Shown one piece after another: positions 15,980 through 24,682 of a stretch of 33,536 nucleotides of DNA (positions within the stretch are counted from its first letter, which is position 1; each line of letters opens with the position of its first letter). The stretch covers positions 1 to 33,536 of the forward strand of contig OMVA01000105.1 in the NCBI GenBank assembly GCA_900314445.1. Reading direction: 5' to 3'. The DNA is from an uncultured Lachnospiraceae bacterium. GTDB lineage: Bacteria; Bacillota; Clostridia; Lachnospirales; Lachnospiraceae. The notes beneath the pieces were generated by a model. The model saw nothing but the letters and a program-made list of their open reading frames with translations. It was not told the DNA's origin and ran no database searches. The position numbers were made by a program, and so were the translations under genes.

Positions 15980-16579
15980 ATGATGACAAAGAATCATACA
16001 ACTGAATATAGGAAAGGGATTCGAGCTCGCCTGAAGGCACTGAAGAAAAATGCAGGTTTCACCATGGTGGAACTGATTGTATGTTTTGCAATTTTAGGTA
16101 TCTTTATGGTGTCCGCTGCGCAACTCATTTCCTCAACTGCTTTTATTTATCAGGATGCAAAAGCAACTGCAAATTCTCAGCAGGTGGCTGATATCCTTAT
16201 GAATAAGGTGACAGGTGAGATTAAAAATGCCCAGTCAATACCGGTGATTGCAACTATGCCGGATGGCTCAAATTCCATCAAGTTTACCAATTCAGATGGT
16301 GTGCCAATCCTGATTTCTAAGAATGATAATGTGGGCAAGGATCCTTATGATCTGTTGAATATTGAATATAATCCAGGCACCGAGGGTGAAGACCATGTAA
16401 ATTGGCGCTATGATAAGAAGGTCTATAAGGGATTCCACATCACAAATATGACTTTTAAGCAGGATAAAAGTAAGTACGAAGACAATGTTTACATTGTTAC
16501 CATTTCAGTTAAGAATGATAAAGAAGGCGCGGAATATGAAATGACCAGCCTTGTTAAGTGTTATCGAATTAAGAACTAG
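15980..16579 (+). CDS. PilW/PulJ-like minor prepilin
   Basis: The 199-aa product has a 26-residue basic leader ending KKNAG, then FTMVEL with Glu at mature +5 and a helix ending in AAQLISSTAFIYQDA. The heptad-like stretch after the helix and the position after the PilV-like gene resemble PulJ/PilW-type minor pilins. GGAG lies about 9 nt upstream. The preceding gap is A/T-rich and holds a 14-base direct repeat, AGAAAAGATATAAA, at 15911 and 15944. Confidence 0.83.
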   Translation: MMTKNHTTEYRKGIRARLKALKKNAGFTMVELIVCFAILGIFMVSAAQLISSTAFIYQDAKATANSQQVADILMNKVTGEIKNAQSIPVIATMPDGSNSIKFTNSDGVPILISKNDNVGKDPYDLLNIEYNPGTEGEDHVNWRYDKKVYKGFHITNMTFKQDKSKYEDNVYIVTISVKNDKEGAEYEMTSLVKCYRIKN

Positions 16580-16605
16580 GAATATAGAATTAAAGACGGG
16601 AAGTT

Positions 16606-17052
16606 ATGGAACGAAATCCAAGACAAATTATTATATCTGTGATTCGAATTATTGCAGTGGTACTGGCGGTTTTAATCCTGGGATTTGCCTCATTTACACT
16701 GTTTAGAATTCATACAGAAGCTTCTTCATCTTTGAGACAGGCGAAGAATATTCTCTTTGCTATGAAGTCAGTGGATATTGAATTCTATGGAAAGAATACA
16801 AGGGTATTTGATGCCAGTCAGCCGGACGGAATCCGAGAAGGGACAAAGCCAGAGGTTGAACTTCTGAATGCAGCAAAGTACCCAGGTCATTATGCAATTA
16901 CTTCCTATGATGTAAAGAAGAGAATTATCAAGGGTTTTACATATACCAATGGTCGCTATCAGGTTTCTTATTCTTACCGCGACAATGATACAGACAGATG
17001 GAAGGTTGATTATACTTTCACAGTTCTGGATTATGATGATGCAGAAGATTAA
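16606..17052 (+). CDS. Single-pass membrane protein of unknown function in the pilus operon
   Basis: A 148-aa protein has a basic N-terminus, one membrane helix (about residues 8-32, IIISVIRIIAVVLAVLILGF) and then a soluble domain beginning as a helix (SSLRQAKNILFAMKSVDIEFYG) and ending in probable beta strands. The layout resembles a pilin but there is no Gly-[FM]-x3-E processing site. It could be a pilin-like scaffold that stays in the membrane, or an accessory inner-membrane subunit. GGGAAG lies 4 nt before ATG, and the gene lies 26 nt after the previous stop. I do not recognise a family. Confidence 0.75.
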   Translation: MERNPRQIIISVIRIIAVVLAVLILGFASFTLFRIHTEASSSLRQAKNILFAMKSVDIEFYGKNTRVFDASQPDGIREGTKPEVELLNAAKYPGHYAITSYDVKKRIIKGFTYTNGRYQVSYSYRDNDTDRWKVDYTFTVLDYDDAED

Positions 17053-17188
17053 TGTAACCAGTAACTTAGCTAACGCAAGATTAAATTAAGAAAAAACAAG
17101 GTTGAACAAAGATTGCCCCAGTATAATGAAGGGGTGATGATAAGAAAGAAGCCAAACATACGAGACATAATTTAGGGTGGGAGAAAAG

Positions 17189-18124
17189 ATGGAACTATTA
17201 AATGTAACAATGTTCCTGAGCAAATTAATATTCTATATCGTGTTCTTTTTTGCAGGCGCATCGGTATTCTCCTTTTTAAATGTGGTGGCGGCGCGAGTAC
17301 CCAGGCATGAAACATTCATGAAGGGAACTTCCCATTGCGAAAACTGTGGTCATGCGCTGGAACAAAAGGACATGGTTCCGATTTTTTCCTGGCTTCGCCT
17401 GAAGGGAAAGTGCAGATACTGTGGGTCACCGGTTTCACCGGAATACACAATCGTTGAAGCACTGGGCGGCATGGCAGCAGTTGTACTGGTGATTCTCTGG
17501 GGGATTTCTTTACAAGGACTCTTAATATTTTTATGGATTGCAATGACATTCCTGCTTGTCATGTTCTTGCGTGAAGAAACGCAAATTCCATCTGGCGCAT
17601 ATCTGATTATGCTGATTCTATCTGTGGTCAGTGTCGTATCCATGAATGGAAAAGTGATAAATGGATTTATCCAGGGAATTGGGCTTTTTTCTGGAGTTTA
17701 TAAATTCAGCTTGCCTGTATATTTGCAGGGCTACTCTTTAGAAAAGTCAGTTCTGTCAAAGCATTTTCAGGAAAATGTACTTGGTCTCATGGTTATGGGA
17801 ACGCCTATATATTTCCTTCGTTTTATTGTAAATAAGCTGAGAGAAAAGAATCTATCCTATGATTTTGTAATGGTGGCTGCACTTCTTGGATTTTTCCTGA
17901 GAGGAAAGGCTTCTCTAATAATTGTTTCGGTAACTGTAATAATTTACATCATTGTCACGCTAATCTGTCAAATTTACACAAAACAAGCGACAACTTCGCA
18001 AAAACGTGATAAAATGGAACAGATGGGGAGAACCGGTCAACATAATATTGTGGATCGTGATCATTTGCTGGCAGACTTAATGGGGATTATGTCTGCTGTT
18101 TTTGCGTTATTTTTATTTTACTAA
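17189..18124 (+). CDS. PilD-like prepilin peptidase, catalytic residues degenerate
   Basis: PilD enzymes cut the leader of prepilins and N-methylate the new N-terminus. The first part matches the family well: SFLNVVAARVPR and a zinc-binding DiS_P_DiS domain with HCENC (Cys50, Cys53) and CRYC (Cys75, Cys78), then membrane segments. The Peptidase_A24 part is altered. Where the first catalytic Asp is expected, MFLREETQIPSG has Arg128 at the Asp position. The GxGDxK motif is reduced to LSYDFVMVAALLGFF, keeping Asp225 but losing the Gly and Lys residues. The enzyme may be inactive, divergent or work with a second peptidase elsewhere. Start ATG 17189 follows GGGAG by 5 nt; a GTG at 17177 is less likely. 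Confidence 0.82.
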   Translation: MELLNVTMFLSKLIFYIVFFFAGASVFSFLNVVAARVPRHETFMKGTSHCENCGHALEQKDMVPIFSWLRLKGKCRYCGSPVSPEYTIVEALGGMAAVVLVILWGISLQGLLIFLWIAMTFLLVMFLREETQIPSGAYLIMLILSVVSVVSMNGKVINGFIQGIGLFSGVYKFSLPVYLQGYSLEKSVLSKHFQENVLGLMVMGTPIYFLRFIVNKLREKNLSYDFVMVAALLGFFLRGKASLIIVSVTVIIYIIVTLICQIYTKQATTSQKRDKMEQMGRTGQHNIVDRDHLLADLMGIMSAVFALFLFY

Positions 18125-18247
18125 ACGCTTATAAATGCGGTGGTTACGAGAAGGCCGTAAAGTATAAAGAATCGACATTTCCTGTGGGAAGGGTAGACTT
18201 TGTTTCTTTAAACAAAGAATTTTGCAGGGGATGGTGGAGGTACCAGG

Positions 18248-19453
18248 TTGGAAAATTACAGATATACAGCCAAAGATGAAAAAGGTAAATCTGTATATGG
18301 AATGATGAAAGCTAGAGATGAAGTGGATCTCCAGGCCAAGTTGAAGGCTCAGGGCCAGTTTCTAGTTGACATCAAAGGAGACACCAAGGAGAGGGTTTCT
18401 TTCAGAAAAATGCGCTCAGATAAGCTGGCCGATTTTTCTAGAAATTTAGGAAAGCTCCTCAAAGCTGGTGTTACTTTAGTGCGCGCACTTCGTATTGTCG
18501 CTGAAGATGAAGCGATAAAGCCTGCTGAAAAGAAGATCTTTGATCAGCTTCAGAAGGAAGTTCGTAGTGGTACGCCATTTTCTGATGCCTTGGCAAATCA
18601 GGGCGACACATTCCCATTACTCTTTATTAATATGATTCGAAGCGCAGAGAACACAGGTGGTCTGGATACAACTTGTGATCAGATGGCGGAATACTACGAT
18701 AAGGAATATCGTTTGCAACAGAAGGTAAAGTCTGCCATGGTATATCCTAAGATTCTTACCGTCCTGATTATTGGTGTTGTAGCCATTATCATGGGTTTCG
18801 TAATTCCGCAGTTCAAAACCTTATTTGATCAAATGGAATCTCTGCCTGTTTCTACAACAATTCTGCTTGCTATTTCAAATTTTGTTAAGAACAGATGGTA
18901 TGTAATCATCTTTGTTGCTTTCGTCCTTTATATGGCAATCAGAATTCTGAAAACATTCCCAGCAATTTGTATGCTATTGGCAAGACTGGAACTGCATGCT
19001 CCAGTATTTGGAAAGTTGAAAAAGGTTATTTATACAGCACGTTTTTCAAGAACACTTTCCAGCCTTTATTCAGCAGGTATTCCAATTGTTACTTGTCTTG
19101 CAATCGCCAAGACAACAATTGGTAATGTATATATTGAGAAACAATTTGATGACATGATCGCCAATGTACGTTCAGGTGCAACGCTTTCTGAAGGTATTGG
19201 TAAGATTGATGGTTTCGTTAAGAAACTTTCATCTACCATTGGCGTCGGAGAAGAAACAGGTGCACTTGATTCCATGCTGACATCAATTGCAGACCAGATG
19301 GATTATGATTCCGAGATGGCAACACAGAGACTTGTAGCATTGCTTGAACCAGCAATGATTGTCATCATGGCTGTTGTTGTAGGATTCGTAATTATTTCTG
19401 TCATCACACCTATTTACGGTTCGTACCAGGCTATTTCAAATAGCGCAGGCTGA
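18248..19453 (+). CDS. pilC: Type IV pilus inner-membrane platform protein PilC
   Basis: The 401-aa protein has an N-terminal cytoplasmic YRYTAKDEKGK-type segment followed by two T2SSF (GspF) domains. Each domain has a helical bundle with motifs such as FSRNLGKLLKAGV and FSRTLSSLYSAGIP, and there are three membrane segments (VAIIMGFVIPQF, YVIIFVAFVLYMAI, IVIMAVVVGFVI). PilC anchors the assembly ATPase and feeds pilins into the fibre. The start is TTG at 18248, set by GGAGG 7 nt upstream. The preceding 123-nt gap contains a CTTTGTTT/AAACAAAG hairpin. Confidence 0.95.
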   Translation: MENYRYTAKDEKGKSVYGMMKARDEVDLQAKLKAQGQFLVDIKGDTKERVSFRKMRSDKLADFSRNLGKLLKAGVTLVRALRIVAEDEAIKPAEKKIFDQLQKEVRSGTPFSDALANQGDTFPLLFINMIRSAENTGGLDTTCDQMAEYYDKEYRLQQKVKSAMVYPKILTVLIIGVVAIIMGFVIPQFKTLFDQMESLPVSTTILLAISNFVKNRWYVIIFVAFVLYMAIRILKTFPAICMLLARLELHAPVFGKLKKVIYTARFSRTLSSLYSAGIPIVTCLAIAKTTIGNVYIEKQFDDMIANVRSGATLSEGIGKIDGFVKKLSSTIGVGEETGALDSMLTSIADQMDYDSEMATQRLVALLEPAMIVIMAVVVGFVIISVITPIYGSYQAISNSAG

Positions 19454-19471
19454 TGTAAGAGGGGATTAATA

Positions 19472-20923
19472 TTGAGTACAGTAGTTTATATTTCAAATAA
19501 AGAAATACAGATTGTCACAGGAACTCGTGGCAAAAAGGCGAGCGCAAAGCAGTTCTATCTGATGAAAGCCCCTGAAGGCAGTGTAATCAATGGTATGGTC
19601 CTTGATGTAAATGCTTTTCAGACTTTCTTAAAAGAATTTTGGGAGGCAAATAATCTTCCAAAGAAGGACGTTTACTTACTGACTAGTTCAAATAAGATTG
19701 CCGGTAAGATGGTTAAACTTCCAGTCCTGAACAAGAAGAAGTCCACTGCTTTTATTCAGCGTGAATTCGCAGACATGGAACGTGATGAGAATACAACGGT
19801 AATCTCATATCTGCCTCTGAAGGCAGCTGCTAAGATGAGATCTGTATATGCTTCCATGCTTTCCAGAGATTCTATTAAGGAACTTGCAGATGTGTTTACA
19901 AATGCGGGAATTACTTTAAGTGGAATCGCTTCATCTGATGCAACAGAAATTGCAATGATTGAACGTACCTGTGCATCTAAGAATCGTACATTTGTTGTAC
20001 AGATTCTGGACGGTAACATGGTTACCAATATCCTTTGGTTAGATGGAAAGTTCAACTACATCAATAACATTAGATGCTTCCATGAACCAGGTACCCAGGA
20101 ATTTTATGATGATGCTTCTCGTGCCCTTGGAAAGATGCGTCAGTTCATGATGACACAGAAGATTGAATCACCAATTGAGAGAGTTTATCTTGCAGGTACT
20201 GACGAGAGCAATGTTGCTTTCTATGATGAAATGTTGAAGGCTCAGGATATTCAGGCACCCGTAGAACTTATTACACCATCAACAGCAGATCGTGGTTTTG
20301 ATACATTTAAGTTCCAGAGGGTATTCCCTGCAGTTTCTGGTCTTTTCGATTTTGGTCCTGAAAATGATTTCCTTCGTAGTTTGAAGGATGATGAGAAGAA
20401 GGAAAGTGCTGATCAAAAGGCGATTTCAAAAGGAAGATTCGTCACACTTGCAGTAATTGCTGGTGTTATGATTCTTCTCTTTGGTGGATCCCTTACAGCA
20501 AGACTTATCCGTGAGGGACAGTTAAAATCCCTTCAGTCATACAATGATGGGGTTGCCAGTCAGATTAATGAATATGATCTTTATTCTGCTGAAAGAGATG
20601 CCTTAGAGCAGCAGAGTCTTTCTCTGGATAATGTGGTATCAAGTATTGATACATATCCTCTCGGAAATGAAGATGTCCTTTCCGTTATTGAATCTACAGC
20701 TAATGGCTATGCAGATATCAAAATTGACAGCTTTGATGCAGAAGCTGGTGTGGTAAACATCATTGCCACTGCACCTGCTGTTTCTGATATAAATAAATAT
20801 ATCGCCCGTCTTCTTCAGGAAGATATTTTCATGGACGTTACATACACAGGCTACACGATGAATGCAGATGGAACATGGGATATCCATGTAATCTGCACTC
20901 TGACTGAAGGCGCAGGAAGATAG
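19472..20923 (+). CDS. PilM-PilN fusion protein
   Basis: Residues 1 to about 300 form an actin-like PilM domain (starting VVYISNKEIQIVTG, with VYLAGTDE near 238). One membrane helix at about 322-345 (RFVTLAVIAGVMILLFGGSL) and a PilN-like periplasm-side or exoplasmic domain with a short coiled coil and a ferredoxin-like C-terminal fold follow. In most systems PilM is a separate cytoplasmic protein that binds the PilN tail. Here the two are one chain, as I recall for clostridial PilMN. The start is TTG 19472 with GAGGGG upstream. It lies 18 nt after pilC and 11 nt before the PilO-like gene. Confidence 0.85.
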   Translation: MSTVVYISNKEIQIVTGTRGKKASAKQFYLMKAPEGSVINGMVLDVNAFQTFLKEFWEANNLPKKDVYLLTSSNKIAGKMVKLPVLNKKKSTAFIQREFADMERDENTTVISYLPLKAAAKMRSVYASMLSRDSIKELADVFTNAGITLSGIASSDATEIAMIERTCASKNRTFVVQILDGNMVTNILWLDGKFNYINNIRCFHEPGTQEFYDDASRALGKMRQFMMTQKIESPIERVYLAGTDESNVAFYDEMLKAQDIQAPVELITPSTADRGFDTFKFQRVFPAVSGLFDFGPENDFLRSLKDDEKKESADQKAISKGRFVTLAVIAGVMILLFGGSLTARLIREGQLKSLQSYNDGVASQINEYDLYSAERDALEQQSLSLDNVVSSIDTYPLGNEDVLSVIESTANGYADIKIDSFDAEAGVVNIIATAPAVSDINKYIARLLQEDIFMDVTYTGYTMNADGTWDIHVICTLTEGAGR

Positions 20924-20934
20924 GAGGGGATAAT

Positions 20935-21864
20935 ATGCAAAGTAATGGTATTTCAAAGAGAGATCAACTTATCCTTTTCCTTCTTGGAATTTTCCTGATT
21001 GTTGTTGTAATCGGATATTGGGGTGTTCGTCCACAGTTTAGAAAGATGGCATCCATTCAGAATGAAATTGAAGAGGAAGAGGAAACAAAGAGAGAAAACA
21101 CAATGAAGATCTCTCAGCTTCCAATGCTCGAAGCAGAATGTGAAGAGTATCAGAAGGTAATTGATGAATATCAGGATGATTTTTATTCGGTTATGACCAG
21201 TGATGAAATTGATCGTATGCTTACAAGTCAGGCACTTAGCCTTGGTCTTTCTGCATATGACCTGGAAATCACAATGCCAGATGCACCATCCGATCGACTG
21301 GCTTATCAGTATTCATATCTTTACTCTCAGCAGATTGCTGCCCAGGCAACTGCAGAAGATCAGGAAGCACTTGGAGCAGAGGAACGTGAATCCGCTGCAG
21401 AAGCAGAGGAATATGCCACCGGTGAAGAATCTGATTTAAATGAAGATGGTGAATCTACAACAAGTACATATGTTGCAAATCAGGAAATTTATGCAGCCAC
21501 TGTATCTATGACAGTTGGTGGTGATATGGAAGATTTACAGAAGTTCCTGGATCAGCTGAATGCTCCTGAAAAGCGTATCTTAGTTGTTTCCTATGCCTGG
21601 GGTGAAAGAGAAGTGCCTATTACATCAACAGGCGCTGCTAGCTCTAGTGCAGATACTTCCGTAATGCTGGGAAGCGATGAAAGTGCTGATACATCAACAG
21701 GTGAAGTTGCTGTTCAGGTAACAAAGACTCTGACAGTTAACCTTGAAATCTACATGAATAAGAGTGATGCATCATTAAGTAGTGCTACGGATGCATCAGG
21801 AAACACAGAATCTACGGATGCTGTAGATAGTGGTGATATGCAAGTAACACCAGGAGATAATTAG
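20935..21864 (+). CDS. PilO-like alignment-complex protein
   Basis: A 309-aa protein has a short cytoplasmic start, one membrane helix (about 13-31, LILFLLGIFLIVVVIGYWGV), a coiled coil (about 36-75, rich in Glu, Lys and Arg) and a two-part C-terminal head. PilO pairs with PilN to form the membrane alignment complex. The position right after PilMN supports the call. The head has a long acidic Ser/Thr/Ala-rich insert at about 140-180 and a low-complexity tail rich in Ser, Thr and Asp, both longer than usual. AGGAGGGG lies 5 nt before ATG. Confidence 0.88.
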   Translation: MQSNGISKRDQLILFLLGIFLIVVVIGYWGVRPQFRKMASIQNEIEEEEETKRENTMKISQLPMLEAECEEYQKVIDEYQDDFYSVMTSDEIDRMLTSQALSLGLSAYDLEITMPDAPSDRLAYQYSYLYSQQIAAQATAEDQEALGAEERESAAEAEEYATGEESDLNEDGESTTSTYVANQEIYAATVSMTVGGDMEDLQKFLDQLNAPEKRILVVSYAWGEREVPITSTGAASSSADTSVMLGSDESADTSTGEVAVQVTKTLTVNLEIYMNKSDASLSSATDASGNTESTDAVDSGDMQVTPGDN

Positions 21865-21953
21865 AAATATTAGTTAGACAAAATTGACAGGAAATCTTCG
21901 ACAAGTTCATTTGCCGGAAATGGGATTTAAGAAAAATGGGGGACCAGTGATTC

Positions 21954-23633
21954 ATGGAGCCTAGAAAAAATATTCGAATAGGTGATGTGCTGAAGGAATT
22001 CGGCTACGTAACCGATGAACAAATCGGGGAGGCAATCCAGTATCAGAAGACTCATGAAGGTCTTCGACTTGGTGGTGCCCTGATTGAAATGGGATTAATT
22101 ACTGAGCATCAGATGCTGGAAGCTCTGGGACGTCGTCTGGATTATCAGGTAGTATCTATTGCGGATTTATCCATTGATATTAAGTCAGTTGGTTTGATTC
22201 CTCAGGGTATGGCTGAAAACTATCAGATGATGGCCTACAAGCAGGAAGATGGTCTGCTGTATGTTTTGACCAACGATCCTCTGAACTTCTACGGACTTGA
22301 AGATATTCGCCAGGTTGCTGGTATGGATATCATGCTGTCCCTGACAGAGGCTGCGCCTCTGGCGGATGCGATTCAGTACTACTATGCAGAAGTAACCGCT
22401 CACCGTATGGCGGAGGCTGCTTCTAAGGATTCTGCACCAGAAGAAGAAATTGTCGATATCAATATCGAAGATGCAGAGGATGATACACCAATCATCAACC
22501 TGCTGAACTCTCTGATTGTAAGAGCATATAACACAAACGTTTCCGATATTCATATTGAGCCATTTGAGAATTTTACAACTGTGCGTATGCGTATGGATGG
22601 CGTTATTCAGGATTACATGACTGTTCAGAAGAACATTCATTCTTCCCTGATTGCCCGTATTAAGATTCTTGGTGACATGGATATCGCAGAACGTCGTATT
22701 CCACAGGATGGTCACTTCCGTTCTATGGTAGATGGCACACCAATTAATATCCGTGCCTCTGTAATTCCAACTGTATTTGGTGAAAAGGCGGTTCTTCGTC
22801 TGCTTGCTTCCTCTGCAACCATCGACTACCCAGGTTCCTTTGGTATGACTCCAGAGAACTATCAGAAGGTTGAGGACATGCTTCAGTCGCCAAATGGTAT
22901 CGTCTACGTTACAGGACCTACAGGTTCTGGTAAGTCTACAACTCTTTACATGATTCTTCAGGAATTATCCCAGAGAGCGGTAAACATTTCCACAATCGAA
23001 GACCCTGTCGAAAAGAATCTGCCTAAGGTTAATCAGATGCAGGTTAATAACCAGGCAGGACTTACATTTGAAATTGGTCTGAGAGCCCTGCTTCGTCAAG
23101 ATCCAGATATTATCATGCTGGGTGAAACACGTGATAGTGAAACAGCTTCCATTGCGGTTCGAGCAGCCATCACAGGCCACCTGGTACTTTCAACCCTGCA
23201 TACAAACGATGCAGCTTCCACTGTTGTCCGTCTGATAGATATGGGCGTTGAACCATACATGCTTGCCAACTCTCTGGTTGGTGTAATCGCGCAGCGTCTG
23301 GTTCGTAAGGTTTGTCCTTTCTGTAGCCAGTGGGGCGAGATGACCGATGCAGAAGAGAGAACAGTAGGCCATCGCCTGATTCAGGTAAAGCATACAGTTG
23401 GTTGTAAGCAGTGTAACAACACAGGCTACAAGGGCCGTGTATCCATTCATGAAATCCTTCCAATCACTAAGGAAGTTCGTGACATGGTATCTAAGGGCAA
23501 GTCAGCTGAGGAAATCAAGGAATACGCTTTAGCAAACCTTGGTATGGATTCTCTGAAGGCAAGTGCCATGAAACTGGTGGAAGAGGGAACAACCACCGTT
23601 GCAGAACTTGCAAGAGTTGCTTACTACGACTAA
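21954..23633 (+). CDS. pilB: Type IV pilus assembly ATPase PilB with MshEN-type domain
   Basis: This hexameric ATPase powers pilus extension. The N-terminus (about 8-65) has the two-part MshEN pattern: IRIGDVLKEFGYVT, and RLGGALIEMGLIT followed by LEALGRR. That fold binds cyclic-di-GMP in several PilB/GspE proteins. The GspE core has Walker A GPTGSGKST (321-329), the Asp box and Walker B DPDIIMLGETRD (383-394), the His box GHLVLSTLHTNDA (408-420) and zinc cysteines 454, 457, 484 and 487. The length of 559 aa is typical. GGGGGA lies upstream, and a copy of the CATTTGC motif lies 39 nt before the ATG. It is the last gene of the operon. Confidence 0.96.
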   Translation: MEPRKNIRIGDVLKEFGYVTDEQIGEAIQYQKTHEGLRLGGALIEMGLITEHQMLEALGRRLDYQVVSIADLSIDIKSVGLIPQGMAENYQMMAYKQEDGLLYVLTNDPLNFYGLEDIRQVAGMDIMLSLTEAAPLADAIQYYYAEVTAHRMAEAASKDSAPEEEIVDINIEDAEDDTPIINLLNSLIVRAYNTNVSDIHIEPFENFTTVRMRMDGVIQDYMTVQKNIHSSLIARIKILGDMDIAERRIPQDGHFRSMVDGTPINIRASVIPTVFGEKAVLRLLASSATIDYPGSFGMTPENYQKVEDMLQSPNGIVYVTGPTGSGKSTTLYMILQELSQRAVNISTIEDPVEKNLPKVNQMQVNNQAGLTFEIGLRALLRQDPDIIMLGETRDSETASIAVRAAITGHLVLSTLHTNDAASTVVRLIDMGVEPYMLANSLVGVIAQRLVRKVCPFCSQWGEMTDAEERTVGHRLIQVKHTVGCKQCNNTGYKGRVSIHEILPITKEVRDMVSKGKSAEEIKEYALANLGMDSLKASAMKLVEEGTTTVAELARVAYYD

Positions 23634-23902
23634 TCCCGCAGCAAATGAGTTTTGTGCAATTCAACGCAAAATTGTGCAATTTCAGTCAAAACGTCAAAAA
23701 TACGCACACTTTGCGAAAAACACGTTTGCATTTTTTAGCCTCTAGGGTACTAAAAAGTAGTCAAAACATGACCGAATATGCTTGATTATAGTAACATAAT
23801 TAATATTTGTGACCGCTTATTTTACAAAATTGTGCAAAATATATAAATTAAATTGTGTAAAACTATGCAAAAGGACGAATTGATCATAGTGCCTAAAAAT
23901 GA
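23634..23902 (+). promoter_or_regulatory. Regulatory gap before the major pilin with TTGTGCAA boxes
   Basis: No gene is supportable here. The gap begins with a GCAAATGAGTTTTGTGC motif copy (23641-23657). It contains TTGTGCAA at 23652-23659, 23672-23679 (exactly 20 bp apart, same helical face) and 23830-23837, plus TTGTGTAA at 23853-23860. It is very A/T-rich. The boxes resemble those before the main pilus promoter (5969-5998). I see no clear terminator for the pilB transcript. Confidence 0.45.
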
Positions 23903-23931
23903 TTGAAAATATTAGCAATCATTGGTATACT
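23903..23931 (+). promoter_or_regulatory. Major pilin promoter
   Basis: TTGAAA (23903-23908), a 17-base spacer and TATACT (23926-23931) give a start near 23938 and a leader of about 75 nt. A separate strong promoter fits the high demand for the major subunit. Confidence 0.82.
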
Positions 23932-24012
23932 CTAATCACCAAAAACGTAATACGAATTAAAAATTCAGATTCGTAAGAGAGAGTTATTTTTCATATTAAG
24001 GAGGAAACGTTT

Positions 24013-24477
24013 ATGAAGAAATTAAGAAAGAATGACAAAGGTTTTACACTTGTAGAACTGATTGTAGTACTTGTTATCCTTGCACTGCTTGCAGCAATCC
24101 TTGTTCCAGCTCTGCTTGGTTACATCGACAAGGCTAAGAAGGAAAAGAACTATCAGGCAGCTCAGGAAGTTCACACAGCTGTTCAGGCACTTGCTACTGA
24201 GTCTTATGGTAAGGGTGATGCAACTCCTACAATGGCACTTGCAGAAATTAAGGACCTTGCTGGTATTGACGATCTTAGTGAAGTTGTTGTTGTATTTAAG
24301 TCCAGCAAAGATAATCCTAAACTTAATTTCCAGGTATCTTCCATGAGTGTTAAGTTTTCATCAGATTCTGCAGCAACTTATTATACATACCATTTAAAGG
24401 ATGGTAAGTATACTTGGGAAGCAACAGAAACAGCAACAAAAGCTGGTACTGGAGAAGTATTAAAAACTTACAATTAA
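24013..24477 (+). CDS. Major type IV pilin
   Basis: A 154-aa prepilin has a short leader MKKLRKNDKG, then FTLVEL with Glu at mature +5 and the helix IVVLVILALLAAILVPALLGYIDKAK. The compact head ends in beta strands (TYYTYHLKDGKYTWEA). The ribosome site AAGGAGG is excellent and the codon use is that of a highly expressed gene. It has its own promoter and a strong terminator. Small size, short leader and expression signals make it the likely main fibre subunit, although this is inference from context. Confidence 0.92.
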   Translation: MKKLRKNDKGFTLVELIVVLVILALLAAILVPALLGYIDKAKKEKNYQAAQEVHTAVQALATESYGKGDATPTMALAEIKDLAGIDDLSEVVVVFKSSKDNPKLNFQVSSMSVKFSSDSAATYYTYHLKDGKYTWEATETATKAGTGEVLKTYN

Positions 24478-24517
24478 GCTAATTAAAATCAGTTAGTTAG
24501 TAATTGGCGATATCAAG

Positions 24518-24550
24518 GATGGAATACCTTCTGGTATTCCATCTTTTTTT
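24518..24550 (+). terminator. Strong terminator of the major pilin gene
   Basis: A perfect 11-bp stem GATGGAATACC/GGTATTCCATC with loop TTCT is followed by a run of T residues to 24550. Confidence 0.95.
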
Positions 24551-24682
24551 ATGCCTGAAAGTTGTATACTCATAGGGTATTCCTATAGGTGATAATAAGT
24601 GAAGGTTATTACTGTGGGAGAGTGATGAGACTGCAAAAGAGTGAAAAAACTGTGTAAATAGTACTGGTTCACGCATTTTCTA

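Noticed and set aside
17101..17140. Internal promoter TTGAAC/TATAAT before the PilD-like gene
   Set aside because: The spacer is only 14 bases, too short for a normal sigma-A promoter.
5171..24477. Type II secretion or Com pseudopilus instead of a type IV pilus
   Set aside because: The set includes PilM, PilN, PilO and a strongly expressed separate major pilin, and lacks GspD and comG-type gene order. A pilus is the better reading, though a secretion role cannot be fully excluded.
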